Source: Methylocystis parvus OBBP
GTDB taxonomy: Bacteria; Pseudomonadota; Alphaproteobacteria; Rhizobiales; Beijerinckiaceae
Assembly: GCF_027571405.1 (NCBI RefSeq)
Contig: NZ_CP092968.1
Location: forward strand, 310,001-374,000
DNA length: 64,000 nt
Reading direction: 5' to 3'
Below are positions 18,929 through 30,319 of the stretch, in pieces. Both the position numbers and the translations under genes were made by a program. Numbering within the stretch: the first letter of the stretch is position 1; the number at the start of each line of letters is the position of its first letter. Below the pieces are notes generated by a model. The model was not told where the DNA came from and did not search any database. It saw only the letters and a list, made by a program, of their open reading frames with translations.

Positions 18929-19081
18929 CGGTGACATGACGCCCATTGCTGAAATTATCCGTTCGGCGAAGATCGGCTGGCGCCGATTATCGCGCAAGGT
19001 GACGTGATGCGAGCGATGCGCGGTCATGAGGAACTTGCTACATGGAGCAGGAATTCCTGCAATTGGTAATCACTGTAATTT
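18929..19081 (+). repeat. Diverged direct repeat R1 bounding the TonB/DJ-1/two-component cassette
   Basis: About 150 bases resembling 24625-24784 in the same orientation. Shared blocks include GAAATTATCC, ATCGG-TTGGCGCCG-type sequence, GTGATGCGAGC and CTGCAATTGGTAA. It includes a possible 23-codon reading frame at 18936-19007 (EIIRSAKIGWRR in its middle) that has a counterpart in R2. Confidence 0.75.
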
Positions 19082-19118
19082 GAGGATTTGGATTCTCGAC
19101 CGAGATTCGCTGCGACGC

Positions 19119-19961
19119 TCACAAGCTTCTTGATTTTGCGTAGGCAGCCGCCGCAGCCAATCGCATTTCCTTTTTTAGTCCGACGAACATGCCGTCGATC
19201 ATCCTGGTCACGTCCTTCGGGGCCGTCTCAGGCTCCCCCGCGTGAAAAGGCGGATCAGGCGCGTATTGCGCGAGAAGCTGGACGCCCTGAGCGTATTTCT
19301 CGTCGCGTAATTGGCCGACGAGGGATAGCGCGAAATCGAGCCCGGCCGTGACTCCTTCGGCAGTGATGCGATTGCGGTCTTGGACAAAGCGTCCTTCAGC
19401 CGGGATCGCGCCGACGATGGGAAGAAGCGGCTTCGTCGCCCAATGTGAGGTCGCGCGGTAGCCGTCGAGCAGGCCGGCCGCGCCGAGAAGCATCGAGCCC
19501 GTGCAGACCGAAGTGACATATCTGGCTTTGCGACCGGCGTCACGAATGAAAGCCACAGTCGCATCGTCGCGCATTGCCGCGAGCGTTCCTTGCGAGCCGC
19601 CTGGCGCGCAAATAATGTCGAATGCGGGAGAGGCGTCATCGAAGCGCATGGATGGCGTGAAGACGAGCCCCGTATCGCTACGGACCGGTTCGAGCGACTT
19701 GGCGACGATGTCGACCTTCGCGCCCATCAGATTGGCGAGCATGTATTGCGGTCCGACCATGTCGAGCGCCGTAAAGCCGGGATAGATGAGGAAGGCGATT
19801 TTCTCCTTCCCCATCCAGTTTGCCGGCATGTCCGACATGTCGTGCTTCGGCGAGGATTCCGCGCGCTTGGCTTCGGCTGCGGCAGCCGCCGCGCCGCTCG
19901 CCAGCAAAGCGCCAAAGGCCGCGATCGCTTCTCCGAGTTGGCGCCGATCGAGTTCGGTCAT
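19119..19961 (-). CDS. Exported DJ-1/PfpI protein resembling isonitrile hydratase
   Basis: A 280-residue protein. An N-terminal leader (LDRRQLGEAIAAFGALL, then an alanine run to about 30) looks like a Tat-type export signal. The core (about 53-240) is a DJ-1/PfpI domain with the nucleophile-elbow cysteine C153 in SVCTGSMLLGAAGLL followed by GYRATSHW. ITAEGVTAGLDFAL and AQYAPDPPFHAGEPETAP match the isonitrile hydratase (InhA) branch of the family. The ATG at 19961 follows TAGGAGTGACG, which overlaps the last codons of the upstream TonB receptor gene; only eight bases separate the two, so they are translationally linked. A periplasmic role on a ligand imported by that receptor is inferred. Confidence 0.8.
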   Translation of the reverse strand: MTELDRRQLGEAIAAFGALLASGAAAAAAEAKRAESSPKHDMSDMPANWMGKEKIAFLIYPGFTALDMVGPQYMLANLMGAKVDIVAKSLEPVRSDTGLVFTPSMRFDDASPAFDIICAPGGSQGTLAAMRDDATVAFIRDAGRKARYVTSVCTGSMLLGAAGLLDGYRATSHWATKPLLPIVGAIPAEGRFVQDRNRITAEGVTAGLDFALSLVGQLRDEKYAQGVQLLAQYAPDPPFHAGEPETAPKDVTRMIDGMFVGLKKEMRLAAAAAYAKSRSL

Positions 19962-19969
19962 CGTCACTC

Positions 19970-22309
19970 CTACATTCGCACGGAAAGGTTGGCGAAGAAC
20001 GTCCTCCCCTCGCCCGGCATGACGCGGCCCGCGAGGTAGGGATATTGCACAAAATATTGCTGATTCCCCAGGTTTTTGCCGTTGATCGCGAAGGTGAAGT
20101 TGTCGTGTTTGAAGGTAAGCGCCGCATCGAACGTGACATAGCCGCCCGTCGCCCAGGGGCGGCCGATCTCGATGACCTGTCCAGAGGCGGCGTAGAGCCC
20201 CGCGCCGAACGACCACCCCTTGAAGAACCCGTCAAAGGCGTAGTTACCCCAAAGACGCCCTGAGTCAGGCGGCGCGAGATTGAGCGGCGCGTTCTGGAAC
20301 CGCGGATTTTCGTCCTTCGAGACTTTGGCGTCGATATGCGCGTAGCTCGCAAGGAACGAAAGGTTCGACAATGGCTGCCAGACGAGATCCGCCTCGAAGC
20401 CATGCGAACGCCACTCGCCCGATTGCCGCTGCGTCAACGTCCCCGGCGGCGTCAGCGGCACATTTGTCCGCGTCAGATCAAAATAGGCGAGCGTGCCGGA
20501 GAGACCCATTGGCCCGTCGAGCTTGACGCCGGCTTCCCATTGCTCCGAACCTTCGGGTTTCGGCGCCACGCCCGCCGCGCCGTTGAAGAAGGTGACCGGG
20601 CGCAAGCCCTGTGCGTAGCTTCCATAGACCGACAGCCAGTCGGTGACGTCGAGCAGAGCCCCGACGCGCGGCAGGAACTGCGTCGTGCTGGAATTGAATC
20701 TGGTCGGCGGCGTGAGCGCGGCTTCGGTCGAAGAGATATCGATGAAGGCGACGCGTCCGGCGGCAAGAATATGCAGGCGGTCAAAAATGGTCGATTGAAG
20801 CTGAGCGGTCACGCCGGCGTTTTGATAGGCGTTATCGACGCGGCTGAAGATCGTGTAAAAATCCTGCCCGGGGAGCGGATAGGCGTAGGGCGGATAGAAC
20901 GGCGCCCGGAAGTCGATGAGGATCGGATACAGCGGCGCGAAGCCGCCCAGGCCCCACAAGTCCAGAATGCTCTTGATATTGGGATCTGGCGGCGTGGCGT
21001 TAGCTCCCGCCATATAGCCCTGATCCCATACGCGATTGAAATCGCCGCCGAGCAGAAGCTTGTTCTGCGTCGGCCCGGCGTCGAACTTCGTCATCACATT
21101 GGAGGTGACGGAGACTTCCTTGGTTTGCTGGCTCATGATCGTATTGAGCGCATAGAATTGGCTGGGACTCCCAATGACTCCGGGGCCGCCGAGAAAGGCC
21201 AGGGTCGGATCGAGATAGAAGGTCGGCTCATTGCCGAGCGTCGTCTGCGAGGGCTCGTAGATGCTCGACGACGAGAAGCGCGCGCTCGTGAAAGTGGAGA
21301 AGGTCTCGTTAAATTTATGGTCGAAGCGCACGGTGACGCCGGACGACTTGGTCGTCGTCGCCGGCAGGCCAGGATTGGCCAGAAAGGCTGTCGGCCGGAC
21401 GGAATAATAGGTGTGATCGACCGTTCCGATCGCGGGCAGCCCCGGATAATCCGGCTGGTCTCGCCGGGAAATCAACCCTTGCACGATCAGCGACGTCGCG
21501 TCCGTCGGCGCGAATTTTATCGTGGGATTGATCGTGTAGCTGCGACGGCGGATCACGTCGATATTCGAGCGCGTCGTTTCATATTGCGCGGTCAGCCGGA
21601 ACATCACGCTCTTGTTTTCGAAGAGCGGTTGATTGATGTCGATATAGGGACTCGCATAGCTGTAGCCGCCGCCGCGAATCCCCGCCTCCGCGAAGCGTTC
21701 CGGCGTCGGCAATTTGGAGACGATATTGACGACGCCGCCGACCGGACTCTGCCCGCCCTGGAAAAGAATGCTCGCGGGACCTTTGATGACCTCGACGCGC
21801 TCGACATTGGCGAGGAGATCGCGAACGCCGTAATCATAGTAATTGGGCAGGCCGTCAATATAACGCTCGGCGCGCATGCCTCTCAGGCTCGGACCGACGC
21901 CGCCAGGAAAGACAGGCGGCGCCGGCTGAAGGCCCGAAACGTTACGAAAGACCTCGGCTTGCGAAATGGCCTGCTGGTCGTCGATGACCTTGCGCGGAAT
22001 GACCACGATCGACATTGGCAGTTCTTTGATCGGCGTTTCGAACCGCGTGGCGCGCGACGTCAGCGCCTGGTAGCCGCGCACCGGGCCGGCCGTCGTCTGC
22101 TGGATCGGGGAGCCGTTCTCAATGACGGCCGGGACAGCAGGCGCGCCATTGGCGAGTCCGGAAGGACGTGCGTCGGATCGTTGCGACCCACGCCTCACGC
22201 TCGCGCCGACGTTGATCGTGGGCAGATTTTGCTGGGCGAAGGCTTCGCCCGCGAGAAAGACGATCAGCGCGCAGGCGCTGACAGTCTTGAGAAGATTGCG
22301 ATTGAGCAA
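19970..22309 (-). CDS. TonB-dependent outer-membrane receptor (siderophore type)
   Basis: A 779-residue receptor with a signal peptide (cleavage after AFAQ), a plug domain of about residues 85-195 (IPRKVIDDQQAISQAEVFRN, RGMRAERYIDGL, VERVEVIKGPASILFQG, GGVVNIVSKLP) and a 22-strand barrel ending in an aromatic-poor VRM. The plug wording is that of ferric-siderophore receptors such as FhuA or FpvA. The TTG at 22309 is accepted as start because AGGAGG stands six bases upstream and the signal peptide begins there. It is the first gene of an operon with the DJ-1-like protein. The neighbouring divergent two-component system may control it. A copper-chelator ligand is an alternative to a siderophore in a methanotroph. 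Confidence 0.9.
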   Translation of the reverse strand: MLNRNLLKTVSACALIVFLAGEAFAQQNLPTINVGASVRRGSQRSDARPSGLANGAPAVPAVIENGSPIQQTTAGPVRGYQALTSRATRFETPIKELPMSIVVIPRKVIDDQQAISQAEVFRNVSGLQPAPPVFPGGVGPSLRGMRAERYIDGLPNYYDYGVRDLLANVERVEVIKGPASILFQGGQSPVGGVVNIVSKLPTPERFAEAGIRGGGYSYASPYIDINQPLFENKSVMFRLTAQYETTRSNIDVIRRRSYTINPTIKFAPTDATSLIVQGLISRRDQPDYPGLPAIGTVDHTYYSVRPTAFLANPGLPATTTKSSGVTVRFDHKFNETFSTFTSARFSSSSIYEPSQTTLGNEPTFYLDPTLAFLGGPGVIGSPSQFYALNTIMSQQTKEVSVTSNVMTKFDAGPTQNKLLLGGDFNRVWDQGYMAGANATPPDPNIKSILDLWGLGGFAPLYPILIDFRAPFYPPYAYPLPGQDFYTIFSRVDNAYQNAGVTAQLQSTIFDRLHILAAGRVAFIDISSTEAALTPPTRFNSSTTQFLPRVGALLDVTDWLSVYGSYAQGLRPVTFFNGAAGVAPKPEGSEQWEAGVKLDGPMGLSGTLAYFDLTRTNVPLTPPGTLTQRQSGEWRSHGFEADLVWQPLSNLSFLASYAHIDAKVSKDENPRFQNAPLNLAPPDSGRLWGNYAFDGFFKGWSFGAGLYAASGQVIEIGRPWATGGYVTFDAALTFKHDNFTFAINGKNLGNQQYFVQYPYLAGRVMPGEGRTFFANLSVRM

Positions 22310-22531
22310 GGTGGCCTCCTGTACTGCTCGCTCCTCGGCTTTATCAGCCGTCGGAACGCTGTCTAGGAGACGAAACTTTCATGGAGATAACCTGGGCCGA
22401 CCGCGCGAAGACTTCGCCGCGTTGTTGCAATTTTATCATACTTTGCATTAGGGTTCCGTCGAACCGCTTGCGGCGGAGCGAAACATGTCAAATCCATTCC
22501 TCACGCGCGGGCGACCGCGCGAGCCTGTTTC
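22310..22531. promoter_or_regulatory. Divergent promoter region between receptor operon and two-component genes
   Basis: This 222-base gap separates the minus-strand receptor operon from the plus-strand regulator and must carry promoters for both. It is A/T-richer in its centre (GTTGCAATTTTATCATACT). I could not identify a Fur box or a clear direct-repeat operator for the response regulator by eye. Confidence 0.5.
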
Positions 22532-23212
22532 ATGCGCGTCCTGCTAATCGAGGACGAGCCGGAGATGGCGCGCGCGCTCGGCGTTCGTCTCGGACGCTCC
22601 GGCTTCATCGCGGACTATGTCAGCGGGATCGAAGACGCGCGCGCCGCCCTGCAATGCCACCGTTATGCATTGGCGCTTGTCGACCGCCGCTTGCCGGATG
22701 GCGATGGCCTGGAGCTGCTTCCGGAGTTGAAGCATTCTCAGCCCGGCATTCGCGTTCTCGTCTTGACGGCGTTTCACGCGGTGAGCGATCGCATTTCCGG
22801 CCTCGACGCCGGCGCCGATGATTATCTCGCCAAGCCTATCGATCTCGACGAGTTGATGGCGCGGATCCGGGCCTGTCTTCGTCGCGGCGATGTGGCGCCT
22901 GCGCCGCCGGCGATCCTCGGCGCGCTCTCCTTCGATTTCGTCACGCACCAGGTGTCCGTCAAAGGAGTTCCGCTCGTCTTGCACCGCCGCGAACTCGCCT
23001 TGCTCGAAGCGCTGATGCGAAATGCGGGCAGGCTCATTCTGCGAGATCAACTGCTGGAGGAAATCTATGGGTTCGAAGATGACGTGCAAATGAACGCATT
23101 GAACATCCTTGTGTCCCGTCTGCGCAAAAAGCTCGACGATCTCGATGCTGGCGTGGAAATTCATGCCGCGCGCGGCATTGGATATATGCTTACAAAAGCG
23201 ACGCTGGCGTGA
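22532..23212 (+). CDS. OmpR/PhoB-family response regulator
   Basis: A 226-residue regulator. The receiver domain spans 1-115, with acidic pocket E7/D8 (LLIEDEPEM), phospho-acceptor D51 (LALVDRRLPDGDG), T-loop VLVLTAF and K101-type lysine in DDYLAKPIDLDEL. The winged-helix DNA-binding domain spans about 125-222, with RRELALLEALMRNAGRLILRDQLLEEIYG and the RGIGYML wing. The following kinase gene overlaps its stop codon by four bases. It is divergent from the TonB receptor, which is the likely target. It resembles the copper/metal-responsive and antimicrobial-peptide-responsive subgroups in general form only. Confidence 0.92.
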   Translation: MRVLLIEDEPEMARALGVRLGRSGFIADYVSGIEDARAALQCHRYALALVDRRLPDGDGLELLPELKHSQPGIRVLVLTAFHAVSDRISGLDAGADDYLAKPIDLDELMARIRACLRRGDVAPAPPAILGALSFDFVTHQVSVKGVPLVLHRRELALLEALMRNAGRLILRDQLLEEIYGFEDDVQMNALNILVSRLRKKLDDLDAGVEIHAARGIGYMLTKATLA

Positions 23213-24582
23213 GGCGTTCTCTTTCCTTTCAACTCGTCGTCAGTCTCGCCATCGCGCAGTTCATTGCAATCGTCTTTCTCGTTCCCTTTATCGAATTTTT
23301 TGTCTCCGTATCGGGCATAACAAAGAGCTCTTCAATCGCGCCGGACGCATGGGGCGCATACCGAATGCGGGCGCTGTTGCAAGAGTCGATAAAGCGGACG
23401 CCGGACGGACGCGTCATGATCGAACCGACGGCGGCTCTCCAGCAATATGCCCGCGAAAATGCTCAGGCGCGTTACGCGGTCTTTGATATCGCGACAAAGC
23501 AGGCGCTGTCCGGCTCTTCGTCAGAACTTGTGACCGCGCTTGATTGCCTCGATCATATCGACGCGTCTTCGATAAAGTTCCGCCTCGCCGATGATCCGGA
23601 CAAGCGTTCGCAAGGAAATCTGGCGGTCGTCACAACGCCTCTCGGCGATTACGCCCTCGCCATCTATGGCTACCGCTTTTCCTGGGCGGATCTCTCCGAG
23701 GCTGCGAAGGTTTTCTTGTCCCTGCATACCGCGCTCGTCATCACGCCGGGCAGTCTGGGGGCGGCGCTCCTCGCCTGGCTCGTTGTGCGTCACGGACTTT
23801 CGCCGTTACGCGTTGCGGCAAATGACGTAGCTTCCATCGACGTCGACTCCCTCCATCGGCGGCTTTCGGTCGAACAAGCGCCGCGGGAAATCGCGCCCTT
23901 TATCGAGGCGATGAACCGGGCTCTGGAAACGCTCGACAGAGGCGTCACCGCACAACGACGCTTCGCCGCCAATGTCGCGCATGAATTGCGCACGCCCATC
24001 GCCATCATGCGCGCCCATGCGGACAATCCGGACGATCAGGCTTTCCGGCGGGACATGCGGAGAGATATTCGAAGAATGCAAACGATTGTCGAACAATTAT
24101 TGGCGGCGGCGAGTCCTTCCGTTCGAAGCCGTTCGACAGCGAGCGCGATCGACCTTGGAGCGTCGGTGTTGGCGCTCATCGCCGACTATACGCCGTTGAT
24201 CGTCGAAAACAGGCGCCGGATCGAATTCTCTGGTCCGTCTACGCCATTTATTGTCAATGCCGATAAATGGGCCCTTGAGTGCGTCGTTTCCAATCTCCTG
24301 GATAATGCGCTTCGCGCCGAACCGGATGGAGGCGTCATTGAGGTTCGAGTCTTGGCGGACGCCATCATTGAAGTTATCGACCACGGGGAGGGCGTCGCTC
24401 CCCCGGATCGCGAGCGAATCTTTGAACCGTTCTGGCGGCGTGACGCCAAAATCAAAGGCGCCGGGATTGGTCTGGCGATTTCGAAGAGCCTCGTGGAGTG
24501 CATGGGAGGCTCGATCTTTGTCGCCGACACTCCCGGCGGCGGCGCGACATTTCGAATTGCGCTCGGCTCGAGTCATTCCTGA
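23209..24582 (+). CDS. Membrane sensor histidine kinase partnered with the upstream regulator
   Basis: A 457-residue kinase starting at a GTG that overlaps the regulator's stop (GTGA). TM1 is at about 8-33 and a periplasmic sensor of about 130 residues follows. TM2 is at about 168-190, then a HAMP-like linker, phospho-acceptor H258 (NVAHELRTPIAIMRAH) and ATPase boxes NLLDNALRAEP, DHGEGV and GAGIGLAISKSLVECMGG. The dimerisation helix after the histidine is shorter than usual (NPDDQAFRRDMRRDIRRM). The sensor domain is not recognised. Tight coupling with the regulator and proximity to the receptor suggest it senses the imported ligand or its metal. Confidence 0.9.
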   Translation: MRRSLSFQLVVSLAIAQFIAIVFLVPFIEFFVSVSGITKSSSIAPDAWGAYRMRALLQESIKRTPDGRVMIEPTAALQQYARENAQARYAVFDIATKQALSGSSSELVTALDCLDHIDASSIKFRLADDPDKRSQGNLAVVTTPLGDYALAIYGYRFSWADLSEAAKVFLSLHTALVITPGSLGAALLAWLVVRHGLSPLRVAANDVASIDVDSLHRRLSVEQAPREIAPFIEAMNRALETLDRGVTAQRRFAANVAHELRTPIAIMRAHADNPDDQAFRRDMRRDIRRMQTIVEQLLAAASPSVRSRSTASAIDLGASVLALIADYTPLIVENRRRIEFSGPSTPFIVNADKWALECVVSNLLDNALRAEPDGGVIEVRVLADAIIEVIDHGEGVAPPDRERIFEPFWRRDAKIKGAGIGLAISKSLVECMGGSIFVADTPGGGATFRIALGSSHS

Positions 24583-24624
24583 GCCAGAGAAATCATCAAA
24601 AGGCTGACCTCGACTTAGGGAATT

Positions 24625-24784
24625 GCGGCGACGTGGCGCCATTTACTGAAATTATCCATTCGACGAAAATCGGTTGGCGCCGGATGACGTGACGGGAACG
24701 ACGATGTGATGCGAGCAACGCGCGTTGCGGGGCGCTTGTTGGAGGGGGAAGGAGTTTCTGCAATTGGTAACGTCACCGTAATTT
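24625..24784 (+). repeat. Diverged direct repeat R2 bounding the TonB/DJ-1/two-component cassette
   Basis: The partner of R1 (18929-19081), same orientation, just after the kinase gene. It holds a possible 19-codon frame at 24633-24692 (GTG start, EIIHSTKIGWRR inside) aligned with the one in R1. Several differences between the two frames are synonymous. Confidence 0.75.
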
Positions 24785-24896
24785 GCTCAGGACGGCGACG
24801 CGTCGAGGAGAAGAAAACCCACGCAAAGAACCGCCGAGGCAAAGCGCGGCCACATGAAAGCTCTCCACATTTTACCTGAGCCTTTTCCAATTTAGA

Positions 24897-24936
24897 CAAA
24901 AAAACGGCGCGGGGATCGCCCGCGCCGTTTTATTTC
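24897..24936 (-). terminator. Intrinsic terminator of the porin gene
   Basis: On the minus strand, AAAACGGCGCGGGC pairs with GCCCGCGCCGTTTT around a short loop and is followed by a T-run. It lies directly downstream of the outer-membrane protein gene stop at 24951. The symmetrical A/T flanks could let it work in both directions. Confidence 0.85.
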
Positions 24937-24950
24937 GATTTCTCAATCGA

Positions 24951-25811
24951 TCAGTATTTCCGCACCAGCGGGCCGGGAGGCGGCGGGGGCGGGGGGACCA
25001 GCGTCGGGATGATGTAGCGGAAGCCGAGCCGGATGTCGTTCGAGGCGAGATAGAAGCTCTGAACTTCGCGCGCGCAGACCGGCGTGCCCTGGCAGACGAT
25101 CTGGTTCGTCGACATCTTGCCCATGTCGAGATAGCGATACGCCACTTCAAGCTTCAGGTTCGGCGTGACATTGTAGGCGAGACCCGCGCCGACCTGCCAG
25201 GCGAAGTTCGTCTGGGTCTTGTCGGAAGCGTAGCCGAAGCCGCCGGCCGGCTGGGCCGAGATGTCGTACCAATTGTTCAGGAAGTTCGTGGCGAAGCCGA
25301 CGCCGCCGCCCACGAAAGGCGTGATGCCGTACCAGGTGCCGAGGTCGAAATAGGCGTTCGCCAGGAAGACCGCGGCGCTGTGCTGGCCGTGATAGAGGTC
25401 GTGGCAGCGCGCCGCGATGCCGCAAGGCGAGAAGCCCGGGGCGCTCCAGATGTCCGTATAGCTCTGGATCGCGCTATATTGGGCGGCCGTGCGATATTCG
25501 CCGGTGACGTCGAAGCGGAACCAGTTGTTGAACTGGTAGCCGACGCCGGCGCCCGCAAAGGCGGCGTCGCCAATGGAATAGCCGTTGAAGAGCGGCGCGG
25601 GCACGACAACCGTCGGATCGGCGAAAGTCGAGCGCAGGCTGCTCAACTCATAGGCGCCGACGCCCACATCGCCGCGCAGATACCAGCCGCCGAATTCAAC
25701 GGGCGGCGGCGGCTCGATCGGCGGGGGCGGCGGCAAAAGATCGGCCGCCTTTGCGCCGCCGGCTCCGGCGACGATTGCGGCCGCTAAAAGGAGGGCGAGT
25801 GAACGGCCCAT
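24951..25811 (-). CDS. Omp31/Omp25-like outer-membrane beta-barrel protein
   Basis: A 286-residue protein with a signal peptide (cleaved after AKAA), a proline-rich stretch (PPPPPIEPPPPVEFGGWYLRGDVG) and an eight-strand-type barrel with alternating aromatic residues. Examples are NAYFDLGTWYGITPFVGGGVGFATN and LAYNVTPNLKLEVAYRYLDMG. It belongs to the same broad family as the three tandem porins at 46.8-50.0 kb but is clearly diverged, with extra loops containing two cysteine pairs. It also carries an additional proline stretch (VPPPPPPPGP) just before the C-terminal RKY. GGGGAAG precedes the ATG. The role is probably a porin or surface structural protein. Confidence 0.85.
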   Translation of the reverse strand: MGRSLALLLAAAIVAGAGGAKAADLLPPPPPIEPPPPVEFGGWYLRGDVGVGAYELSSLRSTFADPTVVVPAPLFNGYSIGDAAFAGAGVGYQFNNWFRFDVTGEYRTAAQYSAIQSYTDIWSAPGFSPCGIAARCHDLYHGQHSAAVFLANAYFDLGTWYGITPFVGGGVGFATNFLNNWYDISAQPAGGFGYASDKTQTNFAWQVGAGLAYNVTPNLKLEVAYRYLDMGKMSTNQIVCQGTPVCAREVQSFYLASNDIRLGFRYIIPTLVPPPPPPPGPLVRKY

Positions 25812-25969
25812 GATTACTTCCCCTTTTGCGTAAAGAGGGCCGCGAAGCGGACCCGTGGCGCTTTGCCATCGGGAGTAAACATGACCGAGAAGACTTAAAG
25901 CGAAGTTAACCTTACCGCTTAACCAGAATTCTCCATAAGTAACTATATTCCTTAAGCCTTGAGGGCGTG

Positions 25970-26015
25970 AAAAAGGCGCGGCGGCCCGATGATTTCGTGG
26001 CCGCCGCGCCTTTTT
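25970..26015. terminator. Strong bidirectional terminator after glmM
   Basis: AAAAAGGCGCGGCGGCC and its exact complement GGCCGCCGCGCCTTTTT form a 17-bp stem with a 12-base loop. It lies 14 bases downstream of the glmM stop on the minus strand, with A-runs on one side and T-runs on the other. Confidence 0.9.
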
Positions 26016-26028
26016 CCGGTCGCAAGCC

Positions 26029-27375
<1,347 letters not shown>

Positions 27376-27526
27376 CTCCATCCCTTTTCGTAAGACAAGC
27401 GCAATTTCACGCGGAGTTAGACGTCAGTGTGACGCCGACAAACTGCACCATTCGTCGATCGGCGTATTCCCTAATTTGAATCATAAGTTAATTTGCATGT
27501 CGAACTTGGCTTTAAAAGGATCGAAA

Positions 27527-27877
27527 ATGCGAACGATTATTTACCACAACCCGGCCTGCGGCACGTCCCGCAAAGTCCTGGCCGCCTTGCGCGAGGCGGG
27601 ATACGAGCCGGAGATCGTCGAATATTTGAAGACCCCGCCGGATCGAAAGACGCTGGAGGGCATTTTGAAGCGCATGGGGAAGAATGTGCGCGACATTCTG
27701 CGCAAGCGGGGCGCGCCCTATGAGGAGCTGGGCCTCGATAATCCGAATCTGTCCGATGACGAGATTTTTGCCGCGATCGAGAAGCATCCGATTTTGATCG
27801 AGCGGCCGATCGTGATCTTTGGCGACAAGGCGGCTTTGTGCCGGCCGGCCGAGACGCTTCAGGAGCTGATTTCATAA
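27527..27877 (+). CDS. ArsC-family (glutaredoxin-dependent) arsenate reductase-like protein
   Basis: A 116-residue thioredoxin-fold protein with the ArsC signature HNPACGTSRK (catalytic C11) and the anion-pocket arginine region KHPILIERPIVIFGDKAALCRPAE. Family members reduce arsenate with glutaredoxin in the cytoplasm, though many chromosomal copies (YffB/Spx-like) have unknown substrates. The ATG at 27527 follows AAAAGGATCGAAA; an earlier in-frame ATG adds an unconserved leader. No ars operon is nearby. It lies between ftsH and glmM on the opposite strand. Confidence 0.85.
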   Translation: MRTIIYHNPACGTSRKVLAALREAGYEPEIVEYLKTPPDRKTLEGILKRMGKNVRDILRKRGAPYEELGLDNPNLSDDEIFAAIEKHPILIERPIVIFGDKAALCRPAETLQELIS

Positions 27878-27986
27878 GGCTCGGCTTGCTCTGCGAATTT
27901 AAGGTTAAGAAAGAGTAACGCTGTCTCCTTCGCGCGCGTCTCGCTAAGTTCTCTTTGGATAAGGAAACGACAAGCGGGGCGGTGCG

Positions 27987-28232
27987 ATGGAAGAACGTCG
28001 GCGATCGGTGCGACGACGGACGCTGCTGACGGGAAGAATCGTGTTTCGCGACATGTCGACATTCGAATGCGTCGTGCGCGATCTCTCCGAAGCCGGCGCG
28101 CGCCTGCGTTGCGATCAGCAGGTCGTCTTGCCGGAGGCGTTCTGCCTCGCGATCGAGAAGCTCGGCGAAAAACGGCCGGCGCGCGCGATCTGGCGGCGCG
28201 ACGGCGACATCGGATTGGCCTTCGTTTCTTAG
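27987..28232 (+). CDS. Single-domain PilZ protein
   Basis: An 81-residue protein consisting only of a PilZ domain. The N-terminal arginine cluster (ERRRSVRRR) corresponds to the RxxxR cyclic-di-GMP-binding motif, and DLSEAGARLRC to the D/N-x-S-x-x-G motif. A final IWRRDGDIGLAF strand is typical. It probably binds cyclic di-GMP and acts by docking to a partner. It follows the arsC-like gene by about 110 bases and ends in a shared terminator with ftsH. Confidence 0.85.
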   Translation: MEERRRSVRRRTLLTGRIVFRDMSTFECVVRDLSEAGARLRCDQQVVLPEAFCLAIEKLGEKRPARAIWRRDGDIGLAFVS

Positions 28233-28250
28233 TGACAAGCCGCTTCAAAT

Positions 28251-28280
28251 AAAAAGCCCGGCGCGACGGCCGGGCTTTTT
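28251..28280. terminator. Bidirectional terminator between pilZ and ftsH
   Basis: AAAAAGCCCGGC-GCGACG-GCCGGGCTTTTT forms a stem flanked by an A-run and a T-run. It sits 18 bases after the pilZ stop and seven bases after the ftsH stop on the other strand, so it can end both convergent transcripts. Confidence 0.9.
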
Positions 28281-28286
28281 GTTTTC

Positions 28287-30209
<1,923 letters not shown>

Positions 30210-30319
30210 TTGATATTCCGATAGGGCGGCGCCAAAGCAGGACGATTCCCGCGAAGCGCTCCGAGTTGGAAATAATCTAGGCGCGGCTCCGTTCCTTGCC
30301 AAGACCGGCCGGGCTGAGG

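Noticed and set aside
20336..22366. 676-codon plus-strand frame opposite the TonB receptor
   Set aside because: Extremely arginine-rich shadow of a clear receptor gene that has its own signal peptide and plug motifs.
18929..24784. Cassette considered as an insertion-sequence or integrative element
   Set aside because: No transposase, integrase or terminal inverted repeat is present; the bounding repeats are diverged direct repeats.
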